64,000 nucleotides of DNA from Colimorpha sp002372855 (GCA_946621635.1 CAMOOR010000001.1:146745-210744), one strand, 5' to 3'. Numbered from the stretch's first letter, positions 26,921-35,709 are shown. A program made the numbers and translations. Notes: generated from the sequence alone by a model not told the origin.

Positions 26921-27553
26921 ATGAACAGCAAGAAATTTGTTATTCTGGTGAACCGCGAGGCCGGTTCGGGCGGCAAGGAGATTGCCGAACGGCTGGGAGC
27001 GTTGCTGAACGTGAACGTATACAGCAAAGCCGCCATCGACGGACTGATCAAACACTTCAACCTCAGCGAAGAGGAGATTGAGCACATACGCTCGCGCAAA
27101 CAGAGCTGGTGGGACGAGGTGTGCCAGTTCCACCGCCAGTTTGCCGCCGCCAGCGACCCGCTGGCAGTGGACCGCGAGGTGACGCCGATGCAGCTGTACC
27201 ACACCGAGGCCAAGCTGCTGAAGGAGCTGGCTGCCGAGGAGAGCTGCATCATCGTGGGCCGCGCAGGCTTCCACATCTTCAAGGACACCCCCGAGGCGCT
27301 GAAAATCTTCATCATTGCAGACCGCAAAGATCGCGTGGAGCGCATCAGCAACAAGCTGAAGATGAGCGTCAAAGAGGCCGAAATGACCATTGACGAGATT
27401 GACAAGCAGCGCGAGAACTTCACCCAAACGTTCGCAGGCGTGTCGCGCTACGACGCCCGCAACTACGACATGGTGTTCAACATCTCGCACGTCGGCGCCG
27501 ACATGATTGTCAACTCGATAGCCTCGTATATCAACGAAAACTTCAAAAACTGA
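26921..27553 (+). CDS. Cytidylate-kinase-like family protein
   Basis: A 210-residue P-loop protein. The N-terminus VILVNREAGSGGKEIAERLG carries the nucleotide-binding loop, and IIVGRAGFHIF and RVERISNKLKMS follow, as in the cytidylate-kinase-like family. This group is common in Bacteroidales and is distinct from Cmk itself. Its substrate is not established. It sits 6 bases before folA, likely in one transcript with hydF, folA and cinA. Confidence 0.85.
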   Translation: MNSKKFVILVNREAGSGGKEIAERLGALLNVNVYSKAAIDGLIKHFNLSEEEIEHIRSRKQSWWDEVCQFHRQFAAASDPLAVDREVTPMQLYHTEAKLLKELAAEESCIIVGRAGFHIFKDTPEALKIFIIADRKDRVERISNKLKMSVKEAEMTIDEIDKQRENFTQTFAGVSRYDARNYDMVFNISHVGADMIVNSIASYINENFKN

Positions 27554-27559
27554 CGCGCC

Positions 27560-28081
27560 ATGGTCGACACCAACAAGAAACCGAACCTGAGCATCATCGT
27601 GGCCATAGCGCAGAACGGGGCCATCGGCAAGGACAACGACCTGCTGTGGCACCTCAGCGACGACCTGAAGCGTTTCAAGAAGCTCACCACCGGCCACCCT
27701 GTGGTGATGGGTCGCAAGACATGGGAGAGCCTGCCCAAGCGCCCCCTGCCGGGAAGACAGAACATCGTGATGACCAACAACCCCGACTACGAGGCCGCTG
27801 GGGCGACGGTGGTGCACAGCATCAACGGCCTGTTCAAGGCCCTGAAGGACTGCGAGGGCGAGGCCTTCGTCATGGGTGGCGCCGCCATCTACGAGGCGTT
27901 GCTGCCGTTTGCCAACCGGCTGTATATCACCCGCGTGTACCGCGACTACGAGGCCGATGTCTACTTCCCGACCATCGACATGTCGGAGTTCACGCTGGTG
28001 AAACTGGGCGAGCCGATGTACGACGAAGAGAGCGGCCTGGACTACGCCTACGAGGAGTACGACAGGAAAATGAAGCATTAG
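27560..28081 (+). CDS. folA: Dihydrofolate reductase
   Basis: DHFR reduces dihydrofolate with NADPH. The 173-residue protein shows IIVAIAQNGAIGKDNDLLWHL (Met20-type loop and Asp), KRFKKLTTGHPVVMGRKTWESLP (cofactor loop), and AFVMGGAAIYEALLP. It is flanked closely by the kinase-like gene and cinA. Confidence 0.97.
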   Translation: MVDTNKKPNLSIIVAIAQNGAIGKDNDLLWHLSDDLKRFKKLTTGHPVVMGRKTWESLPKRPLPGRQNIVMTNNPDYEAAGATVVHSINGLFKALKDCEGEAFVMGGAAIYEALLPFANRLYITRVYRDYEADVYFPTIDMSEFTLVKLGEPMYDEESGLDYAYEEYDRKMKH

Positions 28082-28095
28082 TTTCAGTTAAGATA

Positions 28096-29385
28096 ATGAA
28101 CGTTACGATAATCAATATCGGTGACGAGCTGCTGATTGGGCAGGTCGTCAACACGAATGCCTCGACGATGGCACGTATGCTCACCGAGGCGGGAATGGAA
28201 GTGGGGAAAACGGTCGTCGTGGGAGATAGCCGCGACGACATCTGGCAGGCGGTAGATGTCGCCATGCACGCGTCGGACACCGTGCTGGTGACCGGCGGAC
28301 TGGGTCCTACGAAGGACGATATAACAAAGAAACTGCTCTGCGAATACTTCGGCTCCGAGCTGGTGGAGAGCGAGGTGGCGCTGGAGAATGTAAAGCGGTT
28401 GTTCGCCGTGCGCGGCTTCGAGCTGACGCCCGTCAACCGCGCCCAGGCCCTGGTGCCGAAGTGCTGCGAGGTGTTGAACAACGACGTGGGTACGGCGCCG
28501 TGCATGTGGTTTCAAGTGGAAAGTGGAAAGTGGAAAGAGGAAAGAGAGGCTACGCAGGACGGCCTTCCACATACCGTGCTGGTGTCGCTGCCCGGCGTGC
28601 CGCACGAGATGGAGTGGCTCATGGCGAACCGCGTGATTCCCAAGCTGCAGGAGACCTTCCAGACGGAGACCATCATCAACAAGAACATACTGACGCAGGG
28701 CATCGGCGAGTCGTTTCTGTCGGATCTGATTGAGCCGTGGGAGCTGGCGTTGCCGAAGTGCATTCGCCTGGCCTACCTGCCCGTGGCGGGCATGACCAAG
28801 CTGCGGCTGACCTGCCGGATTACCCCGGATAATCCGGAGACTCCGGATATTCCGGAGTTGCTGCAGGGTCTCTATAAGATTGCCGGCCAATACATCGTGG
28901 GCGAAGACTGCGAGACCCTAGCCGAGCTGGTGCACAAGACCCTCTCGGAGCGCGGCCTGACCCTGGCCACCGCCGAGAGCTGCACGGGTGGCACCATAGC
29001 CAGCCAGCTGACGGCACAGGCCGGTGCCTCGGCCTATTTCAAGGGCGGTGTGGTGGCCTACAGCAACGAGGTGAAGGAGTGCGCTCTCGGCGTGCATCAC
29101 AGCACACTGGAGGCCCACGGCGCCGTGAGCGAGGAGACGGCGAGGGAGATGGCCGAAGGGGTGCGCAAGCGCCTCGGTGCCGACCTGGCCATCGCCACCA
29201 CCGGCATCGCCGGCCCCGACGGGGGCACCAAGGAGAAGCCCGTGGGCACGGTGTGGATTGCCGTGGCCGACGCCACACACACAGAGGCCCAGCTGCTGAG
29301 TTTCCCCGGCCGTAGACGCCAGCAGAACATCGACCGCACGGTCAACCAAGCGTTCTCCATGTTGATGAAGCTAGTAGTTAAGTAG
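28096..29385 (+). CDS. cinA: CinA-like competence/damage-inducible protein
   Basis: A two-domain protein of 429 residues. The N-terminal molybdopterin-binding-like/pyrophosphatase domain has INIGDELLIGQVVNTN, TGGLGPTKDDITK and SLPGVPHEMEWLM. The C-terminal NMN deamidase (PncC) domain has TAESCTGGTIASQLT and IATTGIAGPDGGT. Two word inserts lie in the protein. At 28514-28560 there is a GTGGAAA left arm with the loop GCTACGCAG (VESGKWKEEREATQD). At 28814-28858 there is a 9-bp CCGGATAA tract (ITPDNPETPDIPE) in the linker between the domains. The stop codon is inside the TAGTTAAG word that leads into the next gene. Confidence 0.95.
   Translation: MNVTIINIGDELLIGQVVNTNASTMARMLTEAGMEVGKTVVVGDSRDDIWQAVDVAMHASDTVLVTGGLGPTKDDITKKLLCEYFGSELVESEVALENVKRLFAVRGFELTPVNRAQALVPKCCEVLNNDVGTAPCMWFQVESGKWKEEREATQDGLPHTVLVSLPGVPHEMEWLMANRVIPKLQETFQTETIINKNILTQGIGESFLSDLIEPWELALPKCIRLAYLPVAGMTKLRLTCRITPDNPETPDIPELLQGLYKIAGQYIVGEDCETLAELVHKTLSERGLTLATAESCTGGTIASQLTAQAGASAYFKGGVVAYSNEVKECALGVHHSTLEAHGAVSEETAREMAEGVRKRLGADLAIATTGIAGPDGGTKEKPVGTVWIAVADATHTEAQLLSFPGRRRQQNIDRTVNQAFSMLMKLVVK
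28514..28560 (+). repeat. 7-bp word left arm with GCTACGCAG loop inside cinA
   Basis: AGTGGAAAGTGGAAAGTGG-type words run into AGAGAGGCTACGCAGGAC. The right arm is missing. The loop is read Ala-Thr-Gln-Asp. Confidence 0.88.
28814..28858 (+). repeat. 9-bp word tract (TCCGGATAT) inside cinA
   Basis: Units CCGGATTAC, CCCGGATAA, TCCGGAGAC, TCCGGATAT and TCCGGAGTT (period 9) lie in the inter-domain linker. Confidence 0.88.
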
Positions 29386-29409
29386 ACAGTAGTTAAGTAG
29401 TTAAGACAA
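29374..29409 (+). repeat. AAGTAGACAGTAGTT leader word, copy 2
   Basis: The tract includes the last codons and stop of cinA and ends AAGACAA directly at the ATG of the DUF486 gene. It is nearly identical to the leader of the large foldase gene at 12746-12780 (other strand). Confidence 0.85.
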
Positions 29410-29787
29410 ATGCCCAAAGGACTCATAACCATCTTGATGCTCGTAGTGAGCAATGTTTTCATGACCTTCGCCTGGTACGGCAACCTGAAGCTGCAGCAGA
29501 TGAACATCATAAAGGACTGGCCGCTGATAGCCATCATCGCACTGTCGTGGGGCATGGCCTTCTTCGAGTACTCGTTCATGATACCGGCCAACCGCATAGG
29601 CAGCCAGATTACCGGCGGCCCCTTCTCGCTGATGCAGCTGAAGGTGATACAGGAGTGTGTGTCGCTGCTGGTCTTCACGGTCATCGTGGCCACCGTCTTC
29701 AAGGGCGAGCCCATCCGCTGGAACCACCTGGTGAGTTTCGGCTGCATCGTGCTGGCGGTGTTCTTCGCGTTCATGAAAACGAAATAG
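29410..29787 (+). CDS. DMT-type small membrane protein (DUF486)
   Basis: The 125-residue protein has four hydrophobic helices and the signature FMTFAWYGNLK near the N-terminus, WGMAFFEYSFMIPANRIGS, and QLKVIQECVSLLVFTV. These match the DUF486 family, which belongs to the drug/metabolite transporter clan. Substrate is unknown. Confidence 0.85.
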   Translation: MPKGLITILMLVVSNVFMTFAWYGNLKLQQMNIIKDWPLIAIIALSWGMAFFEYSFMIPANRIGSQITGGPFSLMQLKVIQECVSLLVFTVIVATVFKGEPIRWNHLVSFGCIVLAVFFAFMKTK

Positions 29788-29796
29788 CACCGTGCG

Positions 29797-30354
29797 ATGA
29801 GCAACTATCTTATAACACGGACGATTGTCAGGTCTGTCCTGAACAAACTGGACAGTCGCAACCGGCAGCAGCCGCAGCTAAAGGATTATGACAAGACCAC
29901 TGTGTTCAAGGCCCGCGGCGGCGCCTGGATCATGATTGTTCTCAGTTGCCTCATCATAGCGATGATGCTGTATTGGCTGATTTTCAGCGACCCTGACTTT
30001 TGGTTGTATGTAGTGTGCATATTCGGCATTGTTATTTTCATATTTATCCTACGCAAGAGTATCTCAATGCTCAAGGCACAGATTATTGTGGGGCCGGAGA
30101 AGCTGGTGCTGGACGGCGCCATCGATTACACAAAGAAAAGAAAAAAGAGGTACTGGATGACCCAGGGCATGGAGACAAGCGACCTGGTGGTGGAGTTACC
30201 GTGGAACAGCATCTCCCTTCTGGCAACCGATTTTCCCACACTGGTAGTCAAGAACCACGCCGGAGAATGTTTCTTGATGGAGCTCGGTTACTTCGACATG
30301 AAGGTGACACGCGAAATCAGCAAATACCACAAAATAGAAGAAACGGTATTATGA
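29797..30354 (+). CDS. Small membrane protein of unknown function
   Basis: A 185-residue protein with two adjacent membrane helices (about residues 45-65 and 70-88: IMIVLSCLIIAMMLYWLIF and LYVVCIFGIVIFIFIL). A soluble part follows (IIVGPEKLVLDGAIDYTKKRKKRYWMTQG) that looks like a small beta-rich, PH-like domain. The layout resembles the gene at 41093-41626. It overlaps the start of the beta-mannosidase by 4 bases. I recognise no family. Confidence 0.6.
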   Translation: MSNYLITRTIVRSVLNKLDSRNRQQPQLKDYDKTTVFKARGGAWIMIVLSCLIIAMMLYWLIFSDPDFWLYVVCIFGIVIFIFILRKSISMLKAQIIVGPEKLVLDGAIDYTKKRKKRYWMTQGMETSDLVVELPWNSISLLATDFPTLVVKNHAGECFLMELGYFDMKVTREISKYHKIEETVL

Positions 30355-32495
30355 AAAAGATATGGATTTTTGCGTTGCCGCTGCTGTTGGCGGCCTGTAG
30401 TTCAAAGCTCGAAATGGTGGAACTGACCGACTGGCAGTTTGAATACAACGGGCAGTGGTATCCGGCGACGGTGCCGGGATTCATCCACACCGACCTGATG
30501 GCCAACAGCCTCATCCCCGACCCCTACTACGGCACCAACGAGGACAGCGTGCAGTGGGTTTACGATGCGCGGCAGTGGATCTACCACACCGTGGTGGACC
30601 GCAAGGCGCTGCCCATTGGCGACACAGTATGGTTTGTGTTTGAAGGATTGGCAGGCCCTTGCGAGGTAGAGATAAAAGGAAGATGGGAAGACACTAACGA
30701 CACATCTTTTGTAATGTGGTGCCAACACTTCTCTGATGATATGTTCATTGAAAAAGCCATTGATTTTGAACCCATAGGCGATAGTTTCGACATCACTGTG
30801 CGTTTCCTGCCTCTGGAGAACAACGACTGGTCCAGAGGTCTCTATCTGAAGAATGTCCGCTACGGTATCGATCTCCCCGAGCGACGTGCTTTCACACGTA
30901 TGGCGCCCTACCAGCCAGGTTGGGACTGGGGCCCCAAGCTGCAGACCTGCGGCATCTGGAAGAGAGTATACATCACCAACAGAAAACCGGATAATCCAGA
31001 AAATCCGGGAATTCTGGAAATTCCGGAAAATCCGGAAAAACCGGAACACCCTGTAACTCTGCGACAGGAGCAAGACTCCATCGGCCAAAGCTTCACATTC
31101 TACCGTGACGGCAAGCCCATCTTCATCAAGGGCGCCAACTGGATACCGGTGCACTCGTTCCCCGTGCTGGACAGCGCCAACCGCGCCCGTTACCGCCACC
31201 TCCTCTGCTCCGCCAAGGAGGCCGGCTTCAACATGATACGCATCTGGGGCGGCGGCATCTACGAGCACGACTATTTCTACGACCTCTGCGACTCCCTTGG
31301 CCTCATGGTCTGGCAGGACTTCGTCTTCGCCGGTACCCCCTACCCCGACAACGAGGAGATGCTGAACAGTATCGACCGCGAGGCGCGACAGCAGGTGGCC
31401 CGCCTATCGAAGCACCCCTGCATCGTCCTCTGGTGCGGCAACAACGAGGTGAAGAACGGCTGGGAAGACTGGGGCTGGCAGGGCCAGTTCAACTGGACAC
31501 CCGAGCAGCGCGCCCGCCTGGAGAAAGCCATGGACACCATCTTCGGCTACTCCAGCACGACGAGCAACACCAGTTCCACCAGCATCCTCGCCAAGGCCGT
31601 CCACGACTGCGACCCGCTGCAGCGCCCCTACATCACAACCTCGCCGCTCTACGGCTGGGGCCACCCCGAGTGCGTCACCCACGGCGACAGCCACTACTGG
31701 GGCGTATGGTGGGGCGAGCTGCCATTCGAAGTCTATAAGGAGAAGACCGGCCGTTTCATGAGCGAGTACGGATTCCAAAGCTATCCCATGATGAGCACCA
31801 TCCGCCAGTTCTGCCCCGAAGACCAACTCTCCATCGACTCCCCCACCCTCCGCAACCACCAGAAGCACGGCCGCGGCCGCGAGATTATCGACAAGGCCAT
31901 GCAACGTTACTACGGCTTCGACAGCCGCACCCTCAGCCTCGAAGACTACGCCTACGTCAGCCAGCTGCTGCAGGCCTGGGGCGTCGGCTACGGCATCCTC
32001 CAGCACATCATGCAGCAGCCACACTGCATGGGCACCCTCTACTGGCAGCTCAACGACTGCTGGCCCGTGGCCTCGTGGAGCAGCATCGACTACTACGGCA
32101 ACTGGAAAGCCCTCCACTACCGTGCACAGGCTCTCTTTGGTCTCACCCCTACCCCCTCCCCAGAGGGAGAGGGGAAAAAGATGGAATACTGGCGACAGTA
32201 CTACAGCGTCTACCCCAAGGACCGCACCTATCCCGAGGCCAGGTACAACATCAGCCAGTCGTGGCAAAGCGACGGCAAGCTGGTGGTGACAATCAAAGCC
32301 CTCGCCGACCTCTACGACGTCTACATCGACACCGACCCGCACATCAACGGCCACTTCTCGAGCAACTTCGTCGACCTGCGCGAAGGCCAGACGCTGCGCA
32401 CAGTCTTCCACCCCACCGACCCCAAGGCCGATGTGCGGAATGTGAAAATAAAAATCAAAACGCTGAACGCGCTCTACCGCTACAATGGCAGGTAA
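30351..32495 (+). CDS. GH2 beta-mannosidase lacking its second domain
   Basis: A lipoprotein glycosidase (MKKIWIFALPLLLAAC) of 714 residues that removes terminal beta-mannose. The N-terminal sugar-binding domain (WQFEYNGQWYPATVPGFIHTD...PYQPGWDWGPKL) is intact to about residue 208. The catalytic domain begins about residue 245 (FYRDGKPIFIKGANWIP). The acid/base Glu is in WCGNNEV (about 366) and the nucleophile in FMSEYGFQSYP (about 472). The immunoglobulin-like domain normally between them is absent. In its place stands a 9-bp word tract (30986-31047) encoding KPDNPENPGILEIPENPEKPE. A second insert (32141-32175) encodes LTPTPSPEGEG. The start at 30351 begins the lipoprotein signal. Confidence 0.88.
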   Translation: MKKIWIFALPLLLAACSSKLEMVELTDWQFEYNGQWYPATVPGFIHTDLMANSLIPDPYYGTNEDSVQWVYDARQWIYHTVVDRKALPIGDTVWFVFEGLAGPCEVEIKGRWEDTNDTSFVMWCQHFSDDMFIEKAIDFEPIGDSFDITVRFLPLENNDWSRGLYLKNVRYGIDLPERRAFTRMAPYQPGWDWGPKLQTCGIWKRVYITNRKPDNPENPGILEIPENPEKPEHPVTLRQEQDSIGQSFTFYRDGKPIFIKGANWIPVHSFPVLDSANRARYRHLLCSAKEAGFNMIRIWGGGIYEHDYFYDLCDSLGLMVWQDFVFAGTPYPDNEEMLNSIDREARQQVARLSKHPCIVLWCGNNEVKNGWEDWGWQGQFNWTPEQRARLEKAMDTIFGYSSTTSNTSSTSILAKAVHDCDPLQRPYITTSPLYGWGHPECVTHGDSHYWGVWWGELPFEVYKEKTGRFMSEYGFQSYPMMSTIRQFCPEDQLSIDSPTLRNHQKHGRGREIIDKAMQRYYGFDSRTLSLEDYAYVSQLLQAWGVGYGILQHIMQQPHCMGTLYWQLNDCWPVASWSSIDYYGNWKALHYRAQALFGLTPTPSPEGEGKKMEYWRQYYSVYPKDRTYPEARYNISQSWQSDGKLVVTIKALADLYDVYIDTDPHINGHFSSNFVDLREGQTLRTVFHPTDPKADVRNVKIKIKTLNALYRYNGR
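30986..31047 (+). repeat. 9-bp word tract (CCGGAAAAT) in place of a beta-mannosidase domain
   Basis: There are seven units of nine bases (CCGGATAAT, CCAGAAAAT, CCGGGAATT, CTGGAAATT, CCGGAAAAT, CCGGAAAAA, CCGGAACAC). They are read as x-N/I-P-E triplets. Confidence 0.9.
32141..32175 (+). repeat. CCCCTCCCC/GGGAGAGGGG hairpin inside the beta-mannosidase gene
   Basis: CTCACCCCTACCCCCTCCCC followed by AGAGGGAGAGGGG can fold back. It is read LTPTPSPEGEGKK. A copy with the same sequence logic lies in the U32 peptidase gene (42799-42838), read in another frame sense. Confidence 0.85.
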
Positions 32496-33100
32496 ATCAC
32501 CTTCTTGGTCTCGAAGAACTCCTCTTCGAACCACTCGCTGATGTCCCACGTCTTCACCTTGTGGCGGAAGGTGAAGAGTTCGTTGGTGAGGTCACCGCCC
32601 TTGAGGTACAGGATGCCGTTGCGCAGCTTGTTGTACTGCGACTTGGAGATCTTCTTCTTCACCCAAGGCACAAACTCGCCCAGCGTGGTGACAGCGCGCG
32701 AGACAACAAAGTCGTACTCCCCGTCCAGCTGCTCGGCGCGTATCTGCATCGCCTTGCTGTTGGTCAACCCCAGACGGCCGATTACATCATTCACCACCTT
32801 GATTTTCTTCCCGATGGAGTCGATCAGCGTAAAACGGGCATCGGGGAACATAATGGCCAGTGGCACCCCGGGGAAACCGCCGCCCGTGCCCACATCCAGC
32901 ACCTCGGTCATGGAGGCGAACTCCATCACCTTGGCAATGGCCAGCGAGTGCAGCACATGGTGTTCGTAGAAGTGCTCCATGTCCTTGCGCGAGATCACGT
33001 TGATCTGCGCGTTCCACTCCTCATACAAAGGCAACAGAGCGGCAAACTGCTCGCGCTGCCGCTCTGTTAGGTTGGGGAAATATTTCAGAATGATATCCAT
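32480..33100 (-). CDS. rsmG: 16S rRNA (guanine-527-N7) methyltransferase RsmG
   Basis: RsmG methylates G527 of 16S rRNA using SAM. The 206-residue protein has YEEWNAQINVISRKD, the SAM motif VLDVGTGGGFPGVPLAI, and VVSRAVTTLGEFVPW. It overlaps the sigma factor gene upstream by one base, and its 3' end overlaps the convergent beta-mannosidase by 16 bases. Confidence 0.96.
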   Translation of the reverse strand: MDIILKYFPNLTERQREQFAALLPLYEEWNAQINVISRKDMEHFYEHHVLHSLAIAKVMEFASMTEVLDVGTGGGFPGVPLAIMFPDARFTLIDSIGKKIKVVNDVIGRLGLTNSKAMQIRAEQLDGEYDFVVSRAVTTLGEFVPWVKKKISKSQYNKLRNGILYLKGGDLTNELFTFRHKVKTWDISEWFEEEFFETKKVIYLPL

Positions 33101-33960
33101 TAGAGATATGCTTTCAGATGTTTGCTCTTGCTGCTGGTCTTCAGGCGCTTGATGCCCTTCTCCTTGATCTGGCGCACACGTTCGCGGGTGAGGTTGAACT
33201 TCATGGCAATCTCGTCCAGGCTCAGCGGATGGGGCAGTCCGATGCCGAAGTACATCTTGATGACCTCGCGCTCATACTCCGTCAGGGTCGAGAGCGAACG
33301 CTCAATCTCCTGCGACAGGCTCTCCTGCATCAGCTTGCTGTCGGTCGGGGGAGTGTCCTCGTTGGGCAGCACGTCGACAAAGTTCACATCCTCGTCGCTG
33401 GCCAACGGGGCGTCGATGCTCACATGGCGTCCGCTGATGCCCATGATGGCCTTGATTTTGTCTTCGGGAATATCCAGCAGCTCGGCCAGCTCCTCCTCTG
33501 AAGGCGGACGCTCCAGCTGCTGCTCCAGTTTGGAAATCTCTTTTTTCAGTTTGTTCAAAGCGCCCAGCTGGTTGCTCGGCAGGCGCACAATGCGGCTGTT
33601 CTCGGCAATGGCCTGCAGGATGCTCTGGCGAATCCACCACACGGCATAGGAGATGAACTTGAAACCACGCGTCTCGTCGAAACGCTTGGCGGCCTTGATC
33701 AGTCCCACATTGCCCTCATTGATGAGGTCGGGCAGCGACAGGCCCTGGTTCTGATACTGCTTGGCCACCGACACCACGAATCGCAGGTTCGCTTTCGTCA
33801 GGCGCTCCAGCGCGGCCTGGTCACCCTGCTTGATGCGCTGGGCCAGCTGCACCTCCTGCTCGGGCGTCAGCAGCTCCTCGCTGCAGATGTCCTGCAAGTA
33901 TTTGTCCAACGACTTGATGTCGCGGTTGGTAATGGAATGCGTAATCTTTAGTTGTCTCAT
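33100..33960 (-). CDS. rpoD: Bacteroidetes-type primary sigma factor
   Basis: A 286-residue sigma-70 with the short N-terminus usual in Bacteroidetes. Region 1.2/2 includes SLDKYLQDICSEELLTPEQE, LRFVVSVAKQYQNQGLSLPD, and GNVGLIKAAKRFDETRGFKF with WWIRQSILQAI. Region 3 and region 4 (LTEYEREVIKMYFGIG, SLDEIAMKFNLTRERVRQI) follow. It recognises the TAnnTTTG promoters noted in this window. The gap upstream (33961-34236, 276 bases) holds only AT-rich sequence and the next gene's promoter. No clear box for the sigma gene was found. Confidence 0.95.
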   Translation of the reverse strand: MRQLKITHSITNRDIKSLDKYLQDICSEELLTPEQEVQLAQRIKQGDQAALERLTKANLRFVVSVAKQYQNQGLSLPDLINEGNVGLIKAAKRFDETRGFKFISYAVWWIRQSILQAIAENSRIVRLPSNQLGALNKLKKEISKLEQQLERPPSEEELAELLDIPEDKIKAIMGISGRHVSIDAPLASDEDVNFVDVLPNEDTPPTDSKLMQESLSQEIERSLSTLTEYEREVIKMYFGIGLPHPLSLDEIAMKFNLTRERVRQIKEKGIKRLKTSSKSKHLKAYL

Positions 33961-34199
33961 ACTACACCTTTTATTTACACCAAATTTTATTCCTATAACG
34001 CAGAATTTTCGAAAATGTTACGTCAACGGGAATTTTTTTTTCGCCAACCCCCATTTTTAACATTTCGCACCCACAAAACCGCCCCCAATGTGCCTTCGGC
34101 AACTTTATTCTACCAACAAAAAGAATTATAAACCAACCAGATACACACCTTCAGGAAAAATATTCCCGAAAAACAGATTTTTCCTACCGTTTTTTTCTG

Positions 34200-34207
34200 T
34201 ATCTTTG
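34200..34207 (+). promoter_or_regulatory. -7 box of the small lipoprotein gene
   Basis: TATCTTTG is preceded by a T-rich spacer, 29 bases before the ATG at 34237. No clear -33 TTG is visible. Confidence 0.65.
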
Positions 34208-34236
34208 CAGCGTGAAACCAGAAAAATTGTAGAATA

Positions 34237-34722
34237 ATGAAAAAGATTCTCTTAAGCCTGTTTGTCGCCGTCCTCGGCCTCACAGCAACCTCCTGCACCA
34301 AAGAATACAGAGAGGTGGTTCTTGAAAGTTCCGGCACCCGCGTCACCGAATTCACCGTCCACATCGACGAGTGGGAACCCTTTGGCGACCCCGACAATGC
34401 CGACTCCAGAAACTATTACTATTACACCTATGAATGGGATGTCCTCACCGACCACGTGGTCTACGACGGCAACGTCAACGCCTACGTCTACAACGAAGGC
34501 CGCCAGAACGCCCTCCCCTACACCTATCCCGTCACCGTGCAGTTCGACGACGGCACCACCGGCATTGTCGGCGAGGCCCTGAGCTACGACTTCGAGCCCG
34601 GCAAAGTGACCATCATCATGCAGGACCTCGACGGATGGATGCCCCAGCTCACCCTCGCAGACCGTCCCATGACCTTCCGCATCGTGGCCACCGCCCCCAT
34701 CAACTACATCATCGAACAGTAA
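34237..34722 (+). CDS. Small lipoprotein of unknown function
   Basis: A 161-residue single-gene transcript with a lipoprotein signal (MKKILLSLFVAVLGLTATSC). The mature part has FTVHIDEWEPFGDPDNADS followed by a Tyr-rich stretch (NYYYYTYEWDVLTDHVVYDG). The end (PMTFRIVATAPINYIIEQ) suggests a beta-sandwich. No family is recognised. A promoter and a bidirectional terminator frame it. Confidence 0.75.
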   Translation: MKKILLSLFVAVLGLTATSCTKEYREVVLESSGTRVTEFTVHIDEWEPFGDPDNADSRNYYYYTYEWDVLTDHVVYDGNVNAYVYNEGRQNALPYTYPVTVQFDDGTTGIVGEALSYDFEPGKVTIIMQDLDGWMPQLTLADRPMTFRIVATAPINYIIEQ

Positions 34723-34746
34723 CACCCCCATCCACACACAAACATA

Positions 34747-34780
34747 AGAAAGCCGCCTCAATCCCGAGGCGGCTTTCTTT
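34747..34780. terminator. Bidirectional terminator between the lipoprotein gene and folD
   Basis: The perfect stem AAAGCCGCCTC / GAGGCGGCTTT around loop AATCCC has AGA and TCTTT flanks, so it serves the + gene at 34237 and the minus gene folD. Confidence 0.88.
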
Positions 34781-34826
34781 GTTTCTCTGCCTTGCCCCCC
34801 TCCACGGGGGGAGCCGGCGGGACGAC

Positions 34827-35705
34827 CTACCTGCCCTCGTGGCGATGGTAGGCGGCCAGGGTGTTCTGCAGCAGGCTGACGATGGTCAACGGGCCCACGC
34901 CGCCGGGCACAGGCGTCACCCAGCTGCACTTGCCGTCCACCTCGCTGTGTTTCACGTCGCCGATGACGCGGTAGCCGTTCTTCTTCGTGGCGTCGGCCAC
35001 ACGGTGGATTCCCACGTCGACCACCACGGCGCCGTCCTTCACCATGTCGGCGGTGACGAACTCCGGCTTGCCGATGGCCACCACCAGTATGTCGGCCTGG
35101 CGGGTAATCTCCGGCAGGTTCTGCGTCTTGCTGTGGCACATGGTGACGGTGCAGTCGAAGCCTTTACGGCTCAGCAGGTTGGCGGCGGGCGTACCCACAA
35201 TGTTCGAACGGCCGATCACCACACAATGCTTGCCGGCGGTCTCGATGCCGTAGCGCTTCAGCAGCGTGCAGATGCCCATCGGCGTGGCGGGCACAAAGCA
35301 CTCCTCGCCCAGCACCATGCGGCCGATGTTGACGGGCGTGAACCCGTCCACATCCTTGTCGGGCGAGATGGCGTTGATGACCTTCTGCTCGTTGATGTGC
35401 TTCGGCAGGGGGAGCTGCACGATGAAACCGTCGATGTCGGGGTCGTTGTTGAGGAATTCAATGGTCTCCAGGAGCTGGGCCTCGGTGGTCTTGTCGCTCA
35501 TGCGGTAGACACTGGAGGTGAACCCCACCTCGTGGCTCGACTTCTCCTTGTTGGCGACGTAGGTCATGCTCGCCCCGTCCTCGCCCACGATTACTGCGGC
35601 CAGATGCGGTGCGCGGTGCCCCTCCTGGGTCAGCTTGCGCACCTCGTTGGCTATTTCGTCTTTGATTTGCAAGGCCATTGCCTTGCCGTCCAATAACTGT
35701 TGCAT
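34827..35705 (-). CDS. folD: Bifunctional methylene-THF dehydrogenase/cyclohydrolase
   Basis: FolD interconverts methylene- and formyl-THF. The 292-residue protein has AVIVGEDGASMTYVANKEKS (catalytic Tyr and Lys), GFIVQLPLPKHI, DKDVDGFTPVNIGRM, the NADP loop VVIGRSNIVGTPAANLL, and VTPVPGGVGPLTI. It is followed by a bidirectional terminator. Confidence 0.97.
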   Translation of the reverse strand: MQQLLDGKAMALQIKDEIANEVRKLTQEGHRAPHLAAVIVGEDGASMTYVANKEKSSHEVGFTSSVYRMSDKTTEAQLLETIEFLNNDPDIDGFIVQLPLPKHINEQKVINAISPDKDVDGFTPVNIGRMVLGEECFVPATPMGICTLLKRYGIETAGKHCVVIGRSNIVGTPAANLLSRKGFDCTVTMCHSKTQNLPEITRQADILVVAIGKPEFVTADMVKDGAVVVDVGIHRVADATKKNGYRVIGDVKHSEVDGKCSWVTPVPGGVGPLTIVSLLQNTLAAYHRHEGR

Positions 35706-35709
35706 AGTA

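Noticed and set aside
30000..30350. N-terminal extension of the beta-mannosidase frame
   Set aside because: The lipoprotein signal at 30351 and the 4-base coupling with the upstream gene decide the start.
33961..34236. Possible small RNA or tRNA in the gap before the lipoprotein gene
   Set aside because: No cloverleaf, stable stem or independent promoter was seen, only AT-rich sequence and the downstream gene's -7 box.
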